From: a virus
Direction: 5' to 3' (one strand)
IMG/VR virus record: IMGVR_UViG_3300031857_000310
Span: 1-49,236 of that record
Length of the DNA: 49,236 nucleotides
Part shown: positions 26,001-32,497 of the stretch, one piece after another
How the letters are laid out: every line of letters starts with the position of its first letter
Position numbering within the stretch: the stretch's first letter is position 1
The notes under the pieces: generated by a model
Told to the model about the DNA's origin: nothing
Databases searched by the model: none
The model's input: the letters and a program-made list of their open reading frames with translations, nothing else
Position numbers and translations under genes: made by a program

Positions 26001-26759
26001 TTACTCGTATTGATTTTTATATTGCCAGAAAGATAAGAGGGCGGTAAACATCAGCCAGCCTCTCGCCAAGTCTTCTTCTGCCCACTCCTTGACTACCGCT
26101 AGATCGGCGTTAGTCCGAGAGACGAAGACGTTTGCGCACCGTGCCTCGGGCATCCCTAGACCTACCCTGTAAGCCGCAAGCTGCATCAGGTGCTCGTCGT
26201 AGCCAGCAACCTTAGAGGGATCGTCGAAGTCCTTGGTCTTGATGTCGATCACGATGCCGTTGGTGTGCATATCCACTTTCCCGCCAAAGCCCATCTCGTG
26301 GGCAAAGGCACGCTCAGCAATCCAGTTTCTAGCCCCGTAGTGGCTTTCTATCGCCTTCGTACAGGTCTGCACATGGATTGGGAACGCCGAAGCCTTCTGA
26401 CCCTCGTAGAAGCCCTGTATGGCGGCGTGTATCTCTGTGCCCAGATCGGCAGCATCTCTGGCTTGGGCTTTAGAGTCCTGAACGACTCGCTTTAGCCACG
26501 CTGATTCGGTCTCGGCTTCCCCTCTTGGGAGAGTCAGGGCGGCTAGGATAGCCTGCTCCTGCAGCCAGACGTTTAGCCCCGGCTTAGCCGCGATGTTTAG
26601 GATCGTGGTGACTGAGGGGACAAGGTTGCGCTCTCTGGCATCTCGGAGGGTGGTGTTTCTGGGGGTGCCGTCTTTCTTCGAGGGGACTGTGTACATCGGA
26701 TTCCCATCTCTGGTGTACCAGTGGGTACTTTCTGCGGCTCGGGCATCTTTCACTAGCAT
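26001..26759 (-). CDS. PD-(D/E)XK exonuclease, RecB/Cas4-like
   Basis: 252 residues. GGKVDMHTNGIVIDIKTKD gives D163, then D172-I-K174, the catalytic D...(D/E)xK of this nuclease superfamily, preceded by GTEIHAAIQGF (His111) and AERAFAHEMGFGG. The layout matches phage enzymes of the RecB-like clan that resect DNA ends for recombination. AAGGAG lies 5 bases before the start. It overlaps a second nuclease-like gene by 7 bases, and an SSB-like protein is nearby, so a recombination module is likely. Confidence 0.8.
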   Translation of the reverse strand: MLVKDARAAESTHWYTRDGNPMYTVPSKKDGTPRNTTLRDARERNLVPSVTTILNIAAKPGLNVWLQEQAILAALTLPRGEAETESAWLKRVVQDSKAQARDAADLGTEIHAAIQGFYEGQKASAFPIHVQTCTKAIESHYGARNWIAERAFAHEMGFGGKVDMHTNGIVIDIKTKDFDDPSKVAGYDEHLMQLAAYRVGLGMPEARCANVFVSRTNADLAVVKEWAEEDLARGWLMFTALLSFWQYKNQYE

Positions 26760-27175
26760 TTAATCTCCTTAAAATCTTTGACTGGGATGAAAACCATCGG
26801 CTCCATATCTTGCGCGTCGTTCCTATCTTTCCTGCCGCCAAACCCATAAGTCACTTTGCTTGATCCTGCCTTGTACCAAAACAACCCGTCATCCCACTTG
26901 ATGAACAGAATGAATGGCACATCCATCTCATTAGCCAATGTCTTGCCGCTGATCCACTTGTCTAACGACAGCATCAATGTTTCGTATTGAAAGCGCTTTA
27001 CTTTCCTGCGCTTGATCTCTGCCACGCTGTTAACGAGCCCACCTTTAAAGATGATCCAGTCAATCTTGTAGGCGTACTTGAGTTTGTAGAATTGCAGGTC
27101 GCGGGCTTTCGACAGGACGGCGGCGACTTTCTGCTCCTCCGCCAAATCGTTTGATGATTCGTAAAGCGGCCTCAT
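26753..27175 (-). CDS. Small PD-(D/E)XK endonuclease-like protein
   Basis: 140 residues. KIDWIIFKGGLVNSVAEIKRR supplies D39 and E53-I-K55, the order and spacing of a PD-(D/E)XK active site, and Glu14 lies in the first helix (LAEEQKVAAVLSK). This resembles short Holliday-junction or restriction-type nucleases that use the same core. ATGA overlap with the upstream helix-turn-helix gene shows coupled translation. The exact substrate is not clear. Together with 26001 it gives two nucleases of this fold side by side. Confidence 0.65.
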   Translation of the reverse strand: MRPLYESSNDLAEEQKVAAVLSKARDLQFYKLKYAYKIDWIIFKGGLVNSVAEIKRRKVKRFQYETLMLSLDKWISGKTLANEMDVPFILFIKWDDGLFWYKAGSSKVTYGFGGRKDRNDAQDMEPMVFIPVKDFKEIKC

Positions 27176-27384
27176 ACCTTCTTATCCAGAAACTCCTCAA
27201 TGTCTTCAATCGACATGCCTGTCTTTTTGTAGATCAGAATCTTCATTTCTCCGCTGACGTTCATCTTTCTACCTCTGATCTTGCAGATGACCGATGGGCG
27301 GACGCTCAGCGCCTTAGATAAGGCTGCGTCGTTCTTCAGCCCGTATTCTTTAATCAGAAAATCCAAAAGCGCGTGAGCGTCCAT
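27172..27384 (-). CDS. Small helix-turn-helix protein
   Basis: 70 residues. LKNDAALSKALSVRPSVICK looks like a helix-turn-helix (ALSKAL, turn, SVICKI), followed by a helical dimerisation-type end (GMSIEDIEEFLDKK). Proteins with LKNDAALSRAL and VISKIR are frequent in Burkholderiales, which is one hint to the host. GAGG lies 6 bases before the ATG. It sits between the SSB-like and nuclease genes and could regulate this operon or act on the divergent control region. Confidence 0.7.
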   Translation of the reverse strand: MDAHALLDFLIKEYGLKNDAALSKALSVRPSVICKIRGRKMNVSGEMKILIYKKTGMSIEDIEEFLDKKV

Positions 27385-27391
27385 TTCATCC

Positions 27392-28033
27392 TCAGAAGGG
27401 TTCGTTTATGTCGGATATATCGTCGTCGTAAAAGTCTTGAGGAGTAGCCTTCTTACTCTTCTGCTGCCACTCAGGACTTCCCTGAATCGTCTTCTTTACA
27501 CCCTCAGACAACTTGTCGAAAGCCTGCTGGGGGCTGTTCTCGATACTGTAGATCATCGTATCGTTATGAGCCTCCGGTAGACCTACTTTCTTTATCTGAG
27601 CCGGTACAGGGTTGATGGTCTCGATGTTTGTGTACTCTTTCCCATCGTTGCCGACGCTCTTTGTGACGTTCAGCATCGCCCATACACCAAGCAGCTTCTC
27701 AAGGTTAAAGCCATTACGTTCAGCCTGAGTGAAGGCAGCTCCCCGCCATGACTCTAGGTCTACTGATAGTGTGGCCTTCTCATTGAGAGACAGGGTGTAG
27801 CGCTTCGAGATAGACAGCGGTTCCCCTTTATCCGTAAGAAGAGGGTTGCCATCGGCATCTTCAGAGTGAATCTCAAACTGAATCAGAATCTTTCGGTTGA
27901 GTTTATCTTTCCCCATGTAGGATGTTTTCTGGGTACCCAGATCAACGATCCTAAAGCACCGTGCGAGGTGCATCCCCGCAGGTACTGGGGTGAATGAACC
28001 TGAACTATTGGACTCGGCTTTCGCTATTAACAT
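27392..28033 (-). CDS. SSB-like single-stranded DNA-binding protein
   Basis: 213 residues from the ATG at 28033, supported by AAAGGAAAG; a longer in-frame reading to 28138 adds unlikely residues. The body (SSGSFTPVPAGMHLARCF, RIVDLGTQKTSYMGKDKLNR, ILIQFEIHSEDADGNPL) fits a phage DNA-binding family with an OB-like beta core. The C-terminus reads DFYDDDISDINEPF: an acidic tail ending in Pro-Phe, as in bacterial SSB, where the tip recruits repair proteins. I infer coating of single strands for replication and recombination. Homology to true SSB is not shown by sequence alone. Confidence 0.7.
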   Translation of the reverse strand: MLIAKAESNSSGSFTPVPAGMHLARCFRIVDLGTQKTSYMGKDKLNRKILIQFEIHSEDADGNPLLTDKGEPLSISKRYTLSLNEKATLSVDLESWRGAAFTQAERNGFNLEKLLGVWAMLNVTKSVGNDGKEYTNIETINPVPAQIKKVGLPEAHNDTMIYSIENSPQQAFDKLSEGVKKTIQGSPEWQQKSKKATPQDFYDDDISDINEPF

Positions 28034-28184
28034 GACTTTCCTTTCGCATCTGGGCAGACAAGCCACATTCGTATCGAAGCACTGCCCAGTCTGCTTCGGT
28101 GGCAAAACCTGTGTAAGCGCGGTCAAATGCCGCTTCAAGTATCTGTTGACGCTCTTCCATCATCTGTTTGTAGTCATCATCCAT
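28005..28184 (-). CDS. Small conserved phage protein
   Basis: 59 residues from ATG 28184, with GGGA and GAGG upstream; an in-frame TTG at 28199 is the alternative. It is helical and charged: QMMEERQQILEAAFDRAYTG then EADWAVLRYECGL, a phrase I recognise from small proteins of other phages. No function is known. The last 29 bases overlap the SSB-like gene, so the two are probably coupled. Confidence 0.65.
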   Translation of the reverse strand: MDDDYKQMMEERQQILEAAFDRAYTGFATEADWAVLRYECGLSAQMRKESHVNSESRVQ

Positions 28185-28195
28185 TGTTTCCCGCC

Positions 28196-28375
28196 TCAAA
28201 AGTTTTTATCGTTTTGCCTGAGCTCTGCCATTTCCTCTACTGCTTTGTACGTTGCAAGTTCTTTTGAAAGTTTTTTGATGCGGTCTTTTTGTTTCTTGTT
28301 GACCCATATGTAATGTTCAATCACGCAGTACGGGCAGTATCTGCCTTGCGCTTGATGTTCGGCGCAAGCATTCAT
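28196..28375 (-). CDS. 59-residue zinc-finger-like protein
   Basis: Reading the minus strand from ATG 28375 gives MNACAEHQAQGRYCPYCVI and then a lysine-rich helix to the stop at 28196. C4-x2-H7 and C14-x2-C17 would hold one zinc. The ATG overlaps the upstream stop (ATGA), and the downstream gene begins 11 bases on, so it fits the operon exactly. It is easily missed because it is under 60 codons. DNA or RNA binding is a fair guess only. Confidence 0.72.
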   Translation of the reverse strand: MNACAEHQAQGRYCPYCVIEHYIWVNKKQKDRIKKLSKELATYKAVEEMAELRQNDKNF

Positions 28376-28731
28376 GCGTTCTTCTCCTTCAGCTTGGCTT
28401 CGATGGCGCGTAAACCGCTTAACATTTCTTCCTTAGTGGCATCGTGGATTTTTTTTAAGTCTTCACCCATGTTGCTGTACGCAGAATCTGAAATGCGGTT
28501 TGGCGCATAGGTATCTAACATTTCCTGATCCGTCAGCCCCTGCCAGTCTCGCTTCGAGAGTCGTGCGCGGAGAACTTCTGCTGGCGCTCGGCAATCAATT
28601 CGCACTAGCCTCGCAAGATCTTTGCCGTCTTTGTGTATACCCTCATCTTTTTCAACTTCGTTACATCCTTCGATAATTTTTTCCAAAGCATCTAGAACTT
28701 TTTGTGCTTCTTCACGAGTTATTTTGATCAT
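28372..28731 (-). CDS. Conserved phage protein with WQGLTDQE motif
   Basis: 119 residues, helical and charged. RDWQGLTDQEMLDTY near residue 62 matches a short motif (W-x-GLTD-x-E) scattered through small phage proteins. The N-terminus (EEAQKVLDALEKIIEGC) and C-terminus (EEMLSGLRAIEAKLKEKN) look like coiled coil. Both ends overlap neighbours by 4 bases. No function is known to me. Confidence 0.65.
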   Translation of the reverse strand: MIKITREEAQKVLDALEKIIEGCNEVEKDEGIHKDGKDLARLVRIDCRAPAEVLRARLSKRDWQGLTDQEMLDTYAPNRISDSAYSNMGEDLKKIHDATKEEMLSGLRAIEAKLKEKNA

Positions 28732-28943
28732 TGCGCACCCCTTTCGCGGATAGCTTCATAACATTGCATGGCAGATTTTCTTGATTCATAACTAACAGAA
28801 TCGGCTATTTTCCCGCATATCTTGGCGCATTCCTCACGCTCTGCTGCTGCGACCAGTTTGGCGAAGCGATACTTATAAAGCTCGTTCGGTTCCGCCTCCC
28901 GGACTGCTTGTGCCAACAAACGATCTACGTCATCTCTGGTCAT
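28728..28943 (-). CDS. Small helical protein with EREECAKIC motif
   Basis: 71 residues from ATG 28943, with GGGAG 8 bases upstream; the frame stays open further up but lacks a better start. AAEREECAKICGKIADSV is the E-R-E-x-C-A motif common in small phage proteins of unknown function. Two other genes here carry it (32252 and 41087). The start overlaps the upstream gene by 14 bases and the stop overlaps the next start. Confidence 0.65.
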   Translation of the reverse strand: MTRDDVDRLLAQAVREAEPNELYKYRFAKLVAAAEREECAKICGKIADSVSYESRKSAMQCYEAIRERGAQ

Positions 28944-29205
28944 TCTTGTACTCCCAGCCTTCTTTGTCGTAGACCTTAGTGACTCCACCGTTGTACCGCA
29001 CATGAATGCGATCATTAGATACAGTCCAGCACCCGTAAATTGAATCCTGCTTGCTGGTTTCTAGGTAGGCTACCAAAGTGCCTTTGCCGCACCAGTCGGC
29101 GGTCTGAGTTGTGAGAACAATCTTCCCGCCTTTCGTCGTTGGGGTCTCCCACCATTCCTCCGCATGAGCGGCACTACATATAAATAAAGCAAGCAACCAT
29201 CTCAT
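28930..29205 (-). CDS. Exported small protein with signal peptide
   Basis: 91 residues. MRWLLALFICSAAHA is a standard Sec signal with a likely cut after AHA, leaving a mature ~76-residue protein: EEWWETPTTKGGKIVLTTQT, two Cys (WCGKG, YGCWTV) that could form a disulfide, and RIHVRYNGGVTKVYD. It would act in the periplasm. Proteins of this shape occur in proteobacteria and their phages; a role in modifying the infected cell surface or excluding other phages is possible but unproven. Confidence 0.7.
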   Translation of the reverse strand: MRWLLALFICSAAHAEEWWETPTTKGGKIVLTTQTADWCGKGTLVAYLETSKQDSIYGCWTVSNDRIHVRYNGGVTKVYDKEGWEYKNDQR

Positions 29206-29300
29206 TCAGAGTCTCCCAAAAGAACGCCCAACATCACCGTCAGAGCTGCCGCCAAGATACCGACCCCAGCACCAATCATCAGTAGCCCGACGACCATCAT
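29202..29300 (-). CDS. 32-residue membrane miniprotein
   Basis: The minus strand from ATG 29300 encodes MMVVGLLMIGAGVGILAAAL and ends VLLGDSE, essentially one membrane helix with an acidic tip. The stop overlaps the next start (ATGA), and the start lies 2 bases after the upstream stop, which suggests translation by coupling because no clear ribosome site is present. It could insert in the inner membrane and modulate an envelope process. Short length keeps the confidence moderate. Confidence 0.55.
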   Translation of the reverse strand: MMVVGLLMIGAGVGILAAALTVMLGVLLGDSE

Positions 29301-29302
29301 AG

Positions 29303-29521
29303 TTATTTAACAACTACCAGCAAGAACACCATGATGCCGACGACTGATGCGTAGATCATGTTCTTTATCTTCTCTCGGCGTAGGGTGACATCGTCTGTCA
29401 GCAGGGATTCCTGCAGCAGCTCCATGTCGTGGCTGTACTCCATGTTCGAGGGCGGTACGTACCACTTGCCAATCTCAATGCCCGTCTTAGTGCGGTACGG
29501 GGTGATCTTTGGTTTGTCCAT
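29303..29521 (-). CDS. Small tail-anchored membrane protein, first gene of the leftward operon
   Basis: 72 residues from ATG 29521, which has a perfect AGGAGG 7 bases upstream; an earlier in-frame start at 29539 would overlap that site. The first 50 residues are soluble and charged, and the end (MIYASVVGIMVFLLVVVK) is one membrane helix with its C-terminus at the other face. Being promoter-proximal with the best ribosome site, it should be made early and in quantity. Its function is unknown. Confidence 0.7.
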   Translation of the reverse strand: MDKPKITPYRTKTGIEIGKWYVPPSNMEYSHDMELLQESLLTDDVTLRREKIKNMIYASVVGIMVFLLVVVK

Positions 29522-29547
29522 TGTGTAACCTCCTATCAACTAAGCGA

Positions 29548-29576
29548 ACTCTACATCATTTAATTCCAAGTTACAA
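29548..29576 (-). promoter_or_regulatory. Leftward promoter candidate
   Basis: On the minus strand TTGTAA (29576-29571), 17 bases, then TAGAGT (29553-29548) would fire the leftward operon 27 bases before its first gene. Both hexamers match the sigma-70 consensus at 4 of 6 positions. Confidence 0.5.
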
Positions 29577-29585
29577 CTACTTGTA
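29572..29585. promoter_or_regulatory. Operator candidate between divergent promoters
   Basis: TACAA, 4 bases, TTGTA is an exact inverted repeat. Its two arms lie in the -35 boxes of the leftward and rightward promoter candidates, so one bound dimer could block both. The Cro/YdaS-like protein at 29631 is the obvious candidate binder. Confidence 0.5.
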
Positions 29586-29609
29586 CAAAAAAATTAGTCA
29601 TGGTTTAAT
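29581..29609 (+). promoter_or_regulatory. Rightward promoter candidate
   Basis: TTGTAC, 17 bases, TTTAAT would start transcription near 29616, before the regulator gene at 29631. The -10 matches at 5 of 6 positions and the -35 at 3 of 6. Confidence 0.45.
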
Positions 29610-29630
29610 CTGGCATTAACGGAGGACAAC

Positions 29631-29831
29631 ATGACGTTGCAAGAATATTTCTCAACCAAGCCTCGTGGAACTAAAGTCGCAATGGCGCGAGGGCTAGGGA
29701 TTACTAAGAACTGGCTGAGCCAGCTTCTGAACGGCAGCAAAGTACCAAGCCCCGCTCTGGCGGTGGCTATTCACAAATATACCAAGGGCGCTGTCAGCAA
29801 AAAGGATTTGCGCTCGGACATTTTTGGGTAG
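29631..29831 (+). CDS. Cro/YdaS-like repressor
   Basis: 66 residues. KVAMARGLGITKNWLSQLLN is a helix-turn-helix with the recognition helix near residues 25-33. PSPALAVAIHKYTKGAVSKK then LRSDIFG is the finish of Cro/YdaS-family phage regulators. GGAGG lies 5 bases before the ATG. It is the first rightward gene and faces a leftward operon across an inverted repeat, so control of both directions, as Cro does in lambda, is likely. No CI-type partner or integrase is seen. Confidence 0.82.
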   Translation: MTLQEYFSTKPRGTKVAMARGLGITKNWLSQLLNGSKVPSPALAVAIHKYTKGAVSKKDLRSDIFG

Positions 29832-29918
29832 TATGATCATCGGGAACAGCTAGGGTAGCTCCTGAAGAGCCGACTTCTCACCGGCCTGCTGCGTCCCACC
29901 TATTACAGTGAGAGAGCC

Positions 29919-29933
29919 GAGGATGACATCCTC
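29919..29933 (+). promoter_or_regulatory. Leader hairpin before the initiator gene
   Basis: GAGGAT at 29919-29924 pairs exactly with ATCCTC at 29928-29933 around a 3-base loop. It sits 14 bases before the initiator ATG, beside the AAAGG ribosome site, and could tune translation. The rest of 29832-29947 shows no gene; a TATGAT box at 29832 is a weak extra promoter candidate. Confidence 0.4.
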
Positions 29934-29947
29934 TGAGAAAGGCGACC

Positions 29948-30640
29948 ATGCACTATTACCAATTCCATATTGGCGACTATCGAGCCGCCACTTCTCATTT
30001 AAGCAACGAAGAAGACCTAGCTTATCGCAGGCTTCTGGACATGTGCTACGACACTGAAGCGCCAATACCCACCGATATTGATTGGGTTAGCCGTCGGTTA
30101 CGTTTGGGTTCCGAGGTGGTTTTATCAGTGCTCAAAGATATGTTTGAGCTCACCGAAAATGGGTACGTCAATCGACGTGCTGACAGCGAAATTAAGGCTT
30201 ATCACGCCTACAAGCTGAAACAGCAGACCAATGGAAAGCGTGGTGGTAGGCCGAAGAAAACCCAAGCCAAACCCACCGCTAACCCAGAGGAAACCCAACA
30301 CGAACCCAAAAAAAGCCTAACCACTAACCAAGAACCAATAACCAAAGTAGAGGCAAAACCTAAGCAGTCTCGTGGAACTCGACTGCCTGCTGATTGGAAA
30401 CCCTCTGAAGAACAAATAGCCTTCTGCAAGACCGAGAGACCTGATCTTCACCCTGTGGCTACTGGTGACAGGTTCCGGGACTTTTGGATCGCGCAGGCTG
30501 GCTCTAAGGGCGTGAAGCTGGACTGGGATGCTACTTGGCGAAACTGGGTTCGTAATGAGAAGGCTGGCGGCAATAAGCCTCAGCAGGATAAGCCCGGCTT
30601 TTTCATGGGACGCAAGTTATCGGGGGTAAATCATGGATAA
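29948..30640 (+). CDS. Replication initiator, DUF1376 (YdaU-like)
   Basis: 230 residues. The first ~90 (YYQFHIGDYRAATSHLSNEE, then DLAYRRLLDMCYDTEAPIP and DWVSRRLRLG) are a clear DUF1376 domain, found in phage and prophage replication proteins. A polar, Thr/Asn/Lys linker at ~95-135 follows, and the C-terminal part (PADWKPSEEQIAFC, FRDFWIAQAGSKG, DWDATWRNWVRNE) is a small domain typical of helicase-loading initiators. It should bind the origin and load the helicase encoded two genes on. The linker DNA holds evenly spaced repeats (see 30259). AAAGG precedes the start. Confidence 0.85.
   Translation: MHYYQFHIGDYRAATSHLSNEEDLAYRRLLDMCYDTEAPIPTDIDWVSRRLRLGSEVVLSVLKDMFELTENGYVNRRADSEIKAYHAYKLKQQTNGKRGGRPKKTQAKPTANPEETQHEPKKSLTTNQEPITKVEAKPKQSRGTRLPADWKPSEEQIAFCKTERPDLHPVATGDRFRDFWIAQAGSKGVKLDWDATWRNWVRNEKAGGNKPQQDKPGFFMGRKLSGVNHG
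30259..30344 (+). repeat. Iterons in the initiator gene, candidate replication origin
   Basis: AACCCA occurs at 30259, 30270, 30281, 30292 and 30303, exactly 11 bp apart. AACCA then occurs at 30319, 30326, 30333 and 30340, exactly 7 bp apart. Neither 11 nor 7 is a multiple of 3, so the periods do not come from a repeated peptide. Lambda carries its origin iterons inside the O initiator gene, and this looks like the same arrangement. Confidence 0.65.
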
Positions 30641-31064
30641 CCTTGACACTTTGTTATCGCGGCTGACTAAGGTCAAGGGTCGCAATGGTTCGTGGACTGC
30701 CTGCTGCCCTGCCCACGAAGACCGCAGTCCCAGCCTATCAATCCGGCAAGTGGATGACGGTCGAATCCTGATGCACTGTTTTGCGAACTGCTCGATCCAA
30801 GCTATCGTTGATGCGGTAGGCATGGGCGTTGGTGATCTGTTCCCGCCTGACGAGAAGCGGATGAATTACCCCGACCCCGCGAAACCTGTGAAGGCTGCTT
30901 TTTATGCAACAGATTTGATGAGAATCATCCAGTTTGAAGCGACGATTGTCCAGATCGTGGCGTTCGATATATCTGAGGGTAAGACAGTTAGCGAAACGGA
31001 TCGCCAGCGCGTTCGGCTGGCTTATGAGCGAATTACAGAAGCTGTGAGGTATGCGAATGTCTAA
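30633..31064 (+). CDS. Primase-type CHC2 zinc-finger protein without TOPRIM
   Basis: 143 residues. C25-x2-H28 (CPAHEDRSPSLSI) and C49-x3-C53 (MHCFANCS) form the zinc-binding domain that starts bacterial and phage primases. The C-terminal ~75 residues are helical and do not contain a TOPRIM catalytic core. The protein therefore has the template-recognition part only. It may guide the host primase or help the RecA-fold helicase encoded next, with which it overlaps by 8 bases. It also overlaps the initiator by 8 bases. Confidence 0.82.
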   Translation: MDNLDTLLSRLTKVKGRNGSWTACCPAHEDRSPSLSIRQVDDGRILMHCFANCSIQAIVDAVGMGVGDLFPPDEKRMNYPDPAKPVKAAFYATDLMRIIQFEATIVQIVAFDISEGKTVSETDRQRVRLAYERITEAVRYANV

Positions 31065-32067
31065 CGTAACAATGATCGAACAAAGAGCGAAGGCTTTAGA
31101 CGAGGCGCGTCGGTTGCGTCTTATTTCCGCGAAGGAAATTGACGTAGACAAGTACATCAAGACTACCGACGTCACCCATCAAGTGCATGAGCCTTTTGTC
31201 TGGCTGGAAGAGATGGCAGAGAACTTCGGGAGCCCAGCTCGTACCGAGTCTCTGTCCTACCTGTGCTGGCCTTCGTCTACGGGCGACTTTCAGTTCCGTC
31301 CGGGTGAGATCACGATCTACGCAGGCACCAACGGCGGTGGCAAGTCTTTGGTGACAGGCCAGATCGCGTTAGGGTTGATCCAACAAGGCCGCAAGGTGTG
31401 TATTGCCAGCTTTGAGATGAAACCTATGCAGACCCTGTACCGGATGCTGCGGCAGTTCTCTGGCATCAATTTTGAAAACCCGTTCTCTCGCGTCACGAAG
31501 TCTGACTTTCTCAAAATCGTTGATCGGTTCTACGAGTTCTCAGATAAGAAGCTTTGGCTGTACGATCAGCAGGGTACCACCAATGCCCAGCAGGTCATTG
31601 CGATGGCTCGGTTCTGTGCGGTAGAGCTTGGCATACAGCATGTCTTTATCGACAGCCTGATGAAGTGTGTTGCTGCGGAGGACGCATACAACGAGCAGAA
31701 GTATTTCGTTGATGAGCTGTGCGCGTTGGCTCGGGATCATCAGATTCACGTTCACCTTGTCCACCATATCCGCAAGCTATCGAACGAAGAGAACATGCCG
31801 AGCAAGACAGACATCAAGGGTACTGGTGCGATTGCAGATCAAGTGGATAATGTGTTCCTCGTGTACCGAAACAAAAAGAAGGAGCACGACATTCAGTCAG
31901 GTAAGGACGTTGACCCAGCGACACCGGATCTCGTATTGATGTGCGAGAAGCAGCGCAACGGAGAGTTCGAGGGTTGGTTCCCGATGTGGTATCACAAAGA
32001 TAGCCAGCAGTTTGTTGACCGGTATGGCGGCGTTGCTATGGCATTTGATTTTAAAGGTGACTTTTGA
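31057..32067 (+). CDS. Replicative helicase, RecA/DnaB-like fold
   Basis: 336 residues. AGTNGGGKS at ~89-97 is the Walker A loop, and VFIDSLMKC near 195 is a Walker B with its aspartate. HLVHHIRKL near 230 and TGAIADQVDNVFLVYRN near 260 match the sensor and arginine-finger region of DnaB- and T7 gp4-like helicases. It lacks an N-terminal primase part, which lies in the gene before. I choose ATG 31057 because GAGG is 8 bases away; an in-frame ATG at 31051 is too close. It should unwind the fork after loading by the DUF1376 initiator. Confidence 0.87.
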   Translation: MSNVTMIEQRAKALDEARRLRLISAKEIDVDKYIKTTDVTHQVHEPFVWLEEMAENFGSPARTESLSYLCWPSSTGDFQFRPGEITIYAGTNGGGKSLVTGQIALGLIQQGRKVCIASFEMKPMQTLYRMLRQFSGINFENPFSRVTKSDFLKIVDRFYEFSDKKLWLYDQQGTTNAQQVIAMARFCAVELGIQHVFIDSLMKCVAAEDAYNEQKYFVDELCALARDHQIHVHLVHHIRKLSNEENMPSKTDIKGTGAIADQVDNVFLVYRNKKKEHDIQSGKDVDPATPDLVLMCEKQRNGEFEGWFPMWYHKDSQQFVDRYGGVAMAFDFKGDF

Positions 32068-32255
32068 GGTATGTATCAGAATTTCAGCACCAGTGTCTCG
32101 TCCGTGAAGTTATCCGAATGCGGATTGCGGACAGGAATAAAGCTCATGAGTTTTTGCGAATGTGGGAAAAGAACCATGATGATTACGAGCTCCGGGCTTT
32201 GGTTAAAGCTCAGTGGGATAAAGGGAACAGAGGACAAAAGGACGAGTGGAAATGA
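32064..32255 (+). CDS. Small conserved phage protein (R-x-R-x2-D-R ... GNRG)
   Basis: 63 residues from TTG 32064, which overlaps the helicase stop, with AAAGGTG upstream. VIRMRIADRNKAHEFLRMW and WDKGNRGQKDEWK match a short phage family of unknown function that I recognise by these ends. A different frame from ATG 32071 gives a Cys/Ser-rich sequence with no such pattern and is set aside. It is translationally joined on both sides. Confidence 0.68.
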   Translation: MRYVSEFQHQCLVREVIRMRIADRNKAHEFLRMWEKNHDDYELRALVKAQWDKGNRGQKDEWK

Positions 32256-32497
32256 GTGAGATGAGTAACTTCCAGAAAAACTTTCTGGCAACTAGCGGAC
32301 ATGTACAAGTCTTTACGCAGACTGAGTTTGATGAGGCGCTGACGGTAGCCAAGGCTGAGATCATGGCGATGGCTATCGAGACCACGAAGACCGCCATCCT
32401 GATTGAGCGTGAGGCCTGCGCGAAGCTGGCTGATGATGATGGTCAGACTGAGCTGGCAAAGAAGATACTGAACCGCCTGCCATCACAGAGACAATGA
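32252..32497 (+). CDS. Small helical protein with EREACAKLA motif
   Basis: 81 residues from ATG 32252, overlapping the upstream stop; ATG 32261 is an alternative. IEREACAKLADDD near residue 54 repeats the motif of the proteins at 28728 and 41087. It is helical throughout, with a short polar end. The stop overlaps the resolvase start. Function unknown. Confidence 0.65.
   Translation: MSEMSNFQKNFLATSGHVQVFTQTEFDEALTVAKAEIMAMAIETTKTAILIEREACAKLADDDGQTELAKKILNRLPSQRQ

Noticed and set aside
29521-29948. Lysogeny module
   Set aside because: The divergent promoters and Cro-like gene fit a switch, but I see no CI-like repressor, integrase or attachment site.
32071-32259. 62-residue frame overlapping the gene at 32064
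   Set aside because: Cys/Ser/Thr-rich with no family pattern; the TTG frame at 32064 matches a known small phage family and overlaps the helicase stop.
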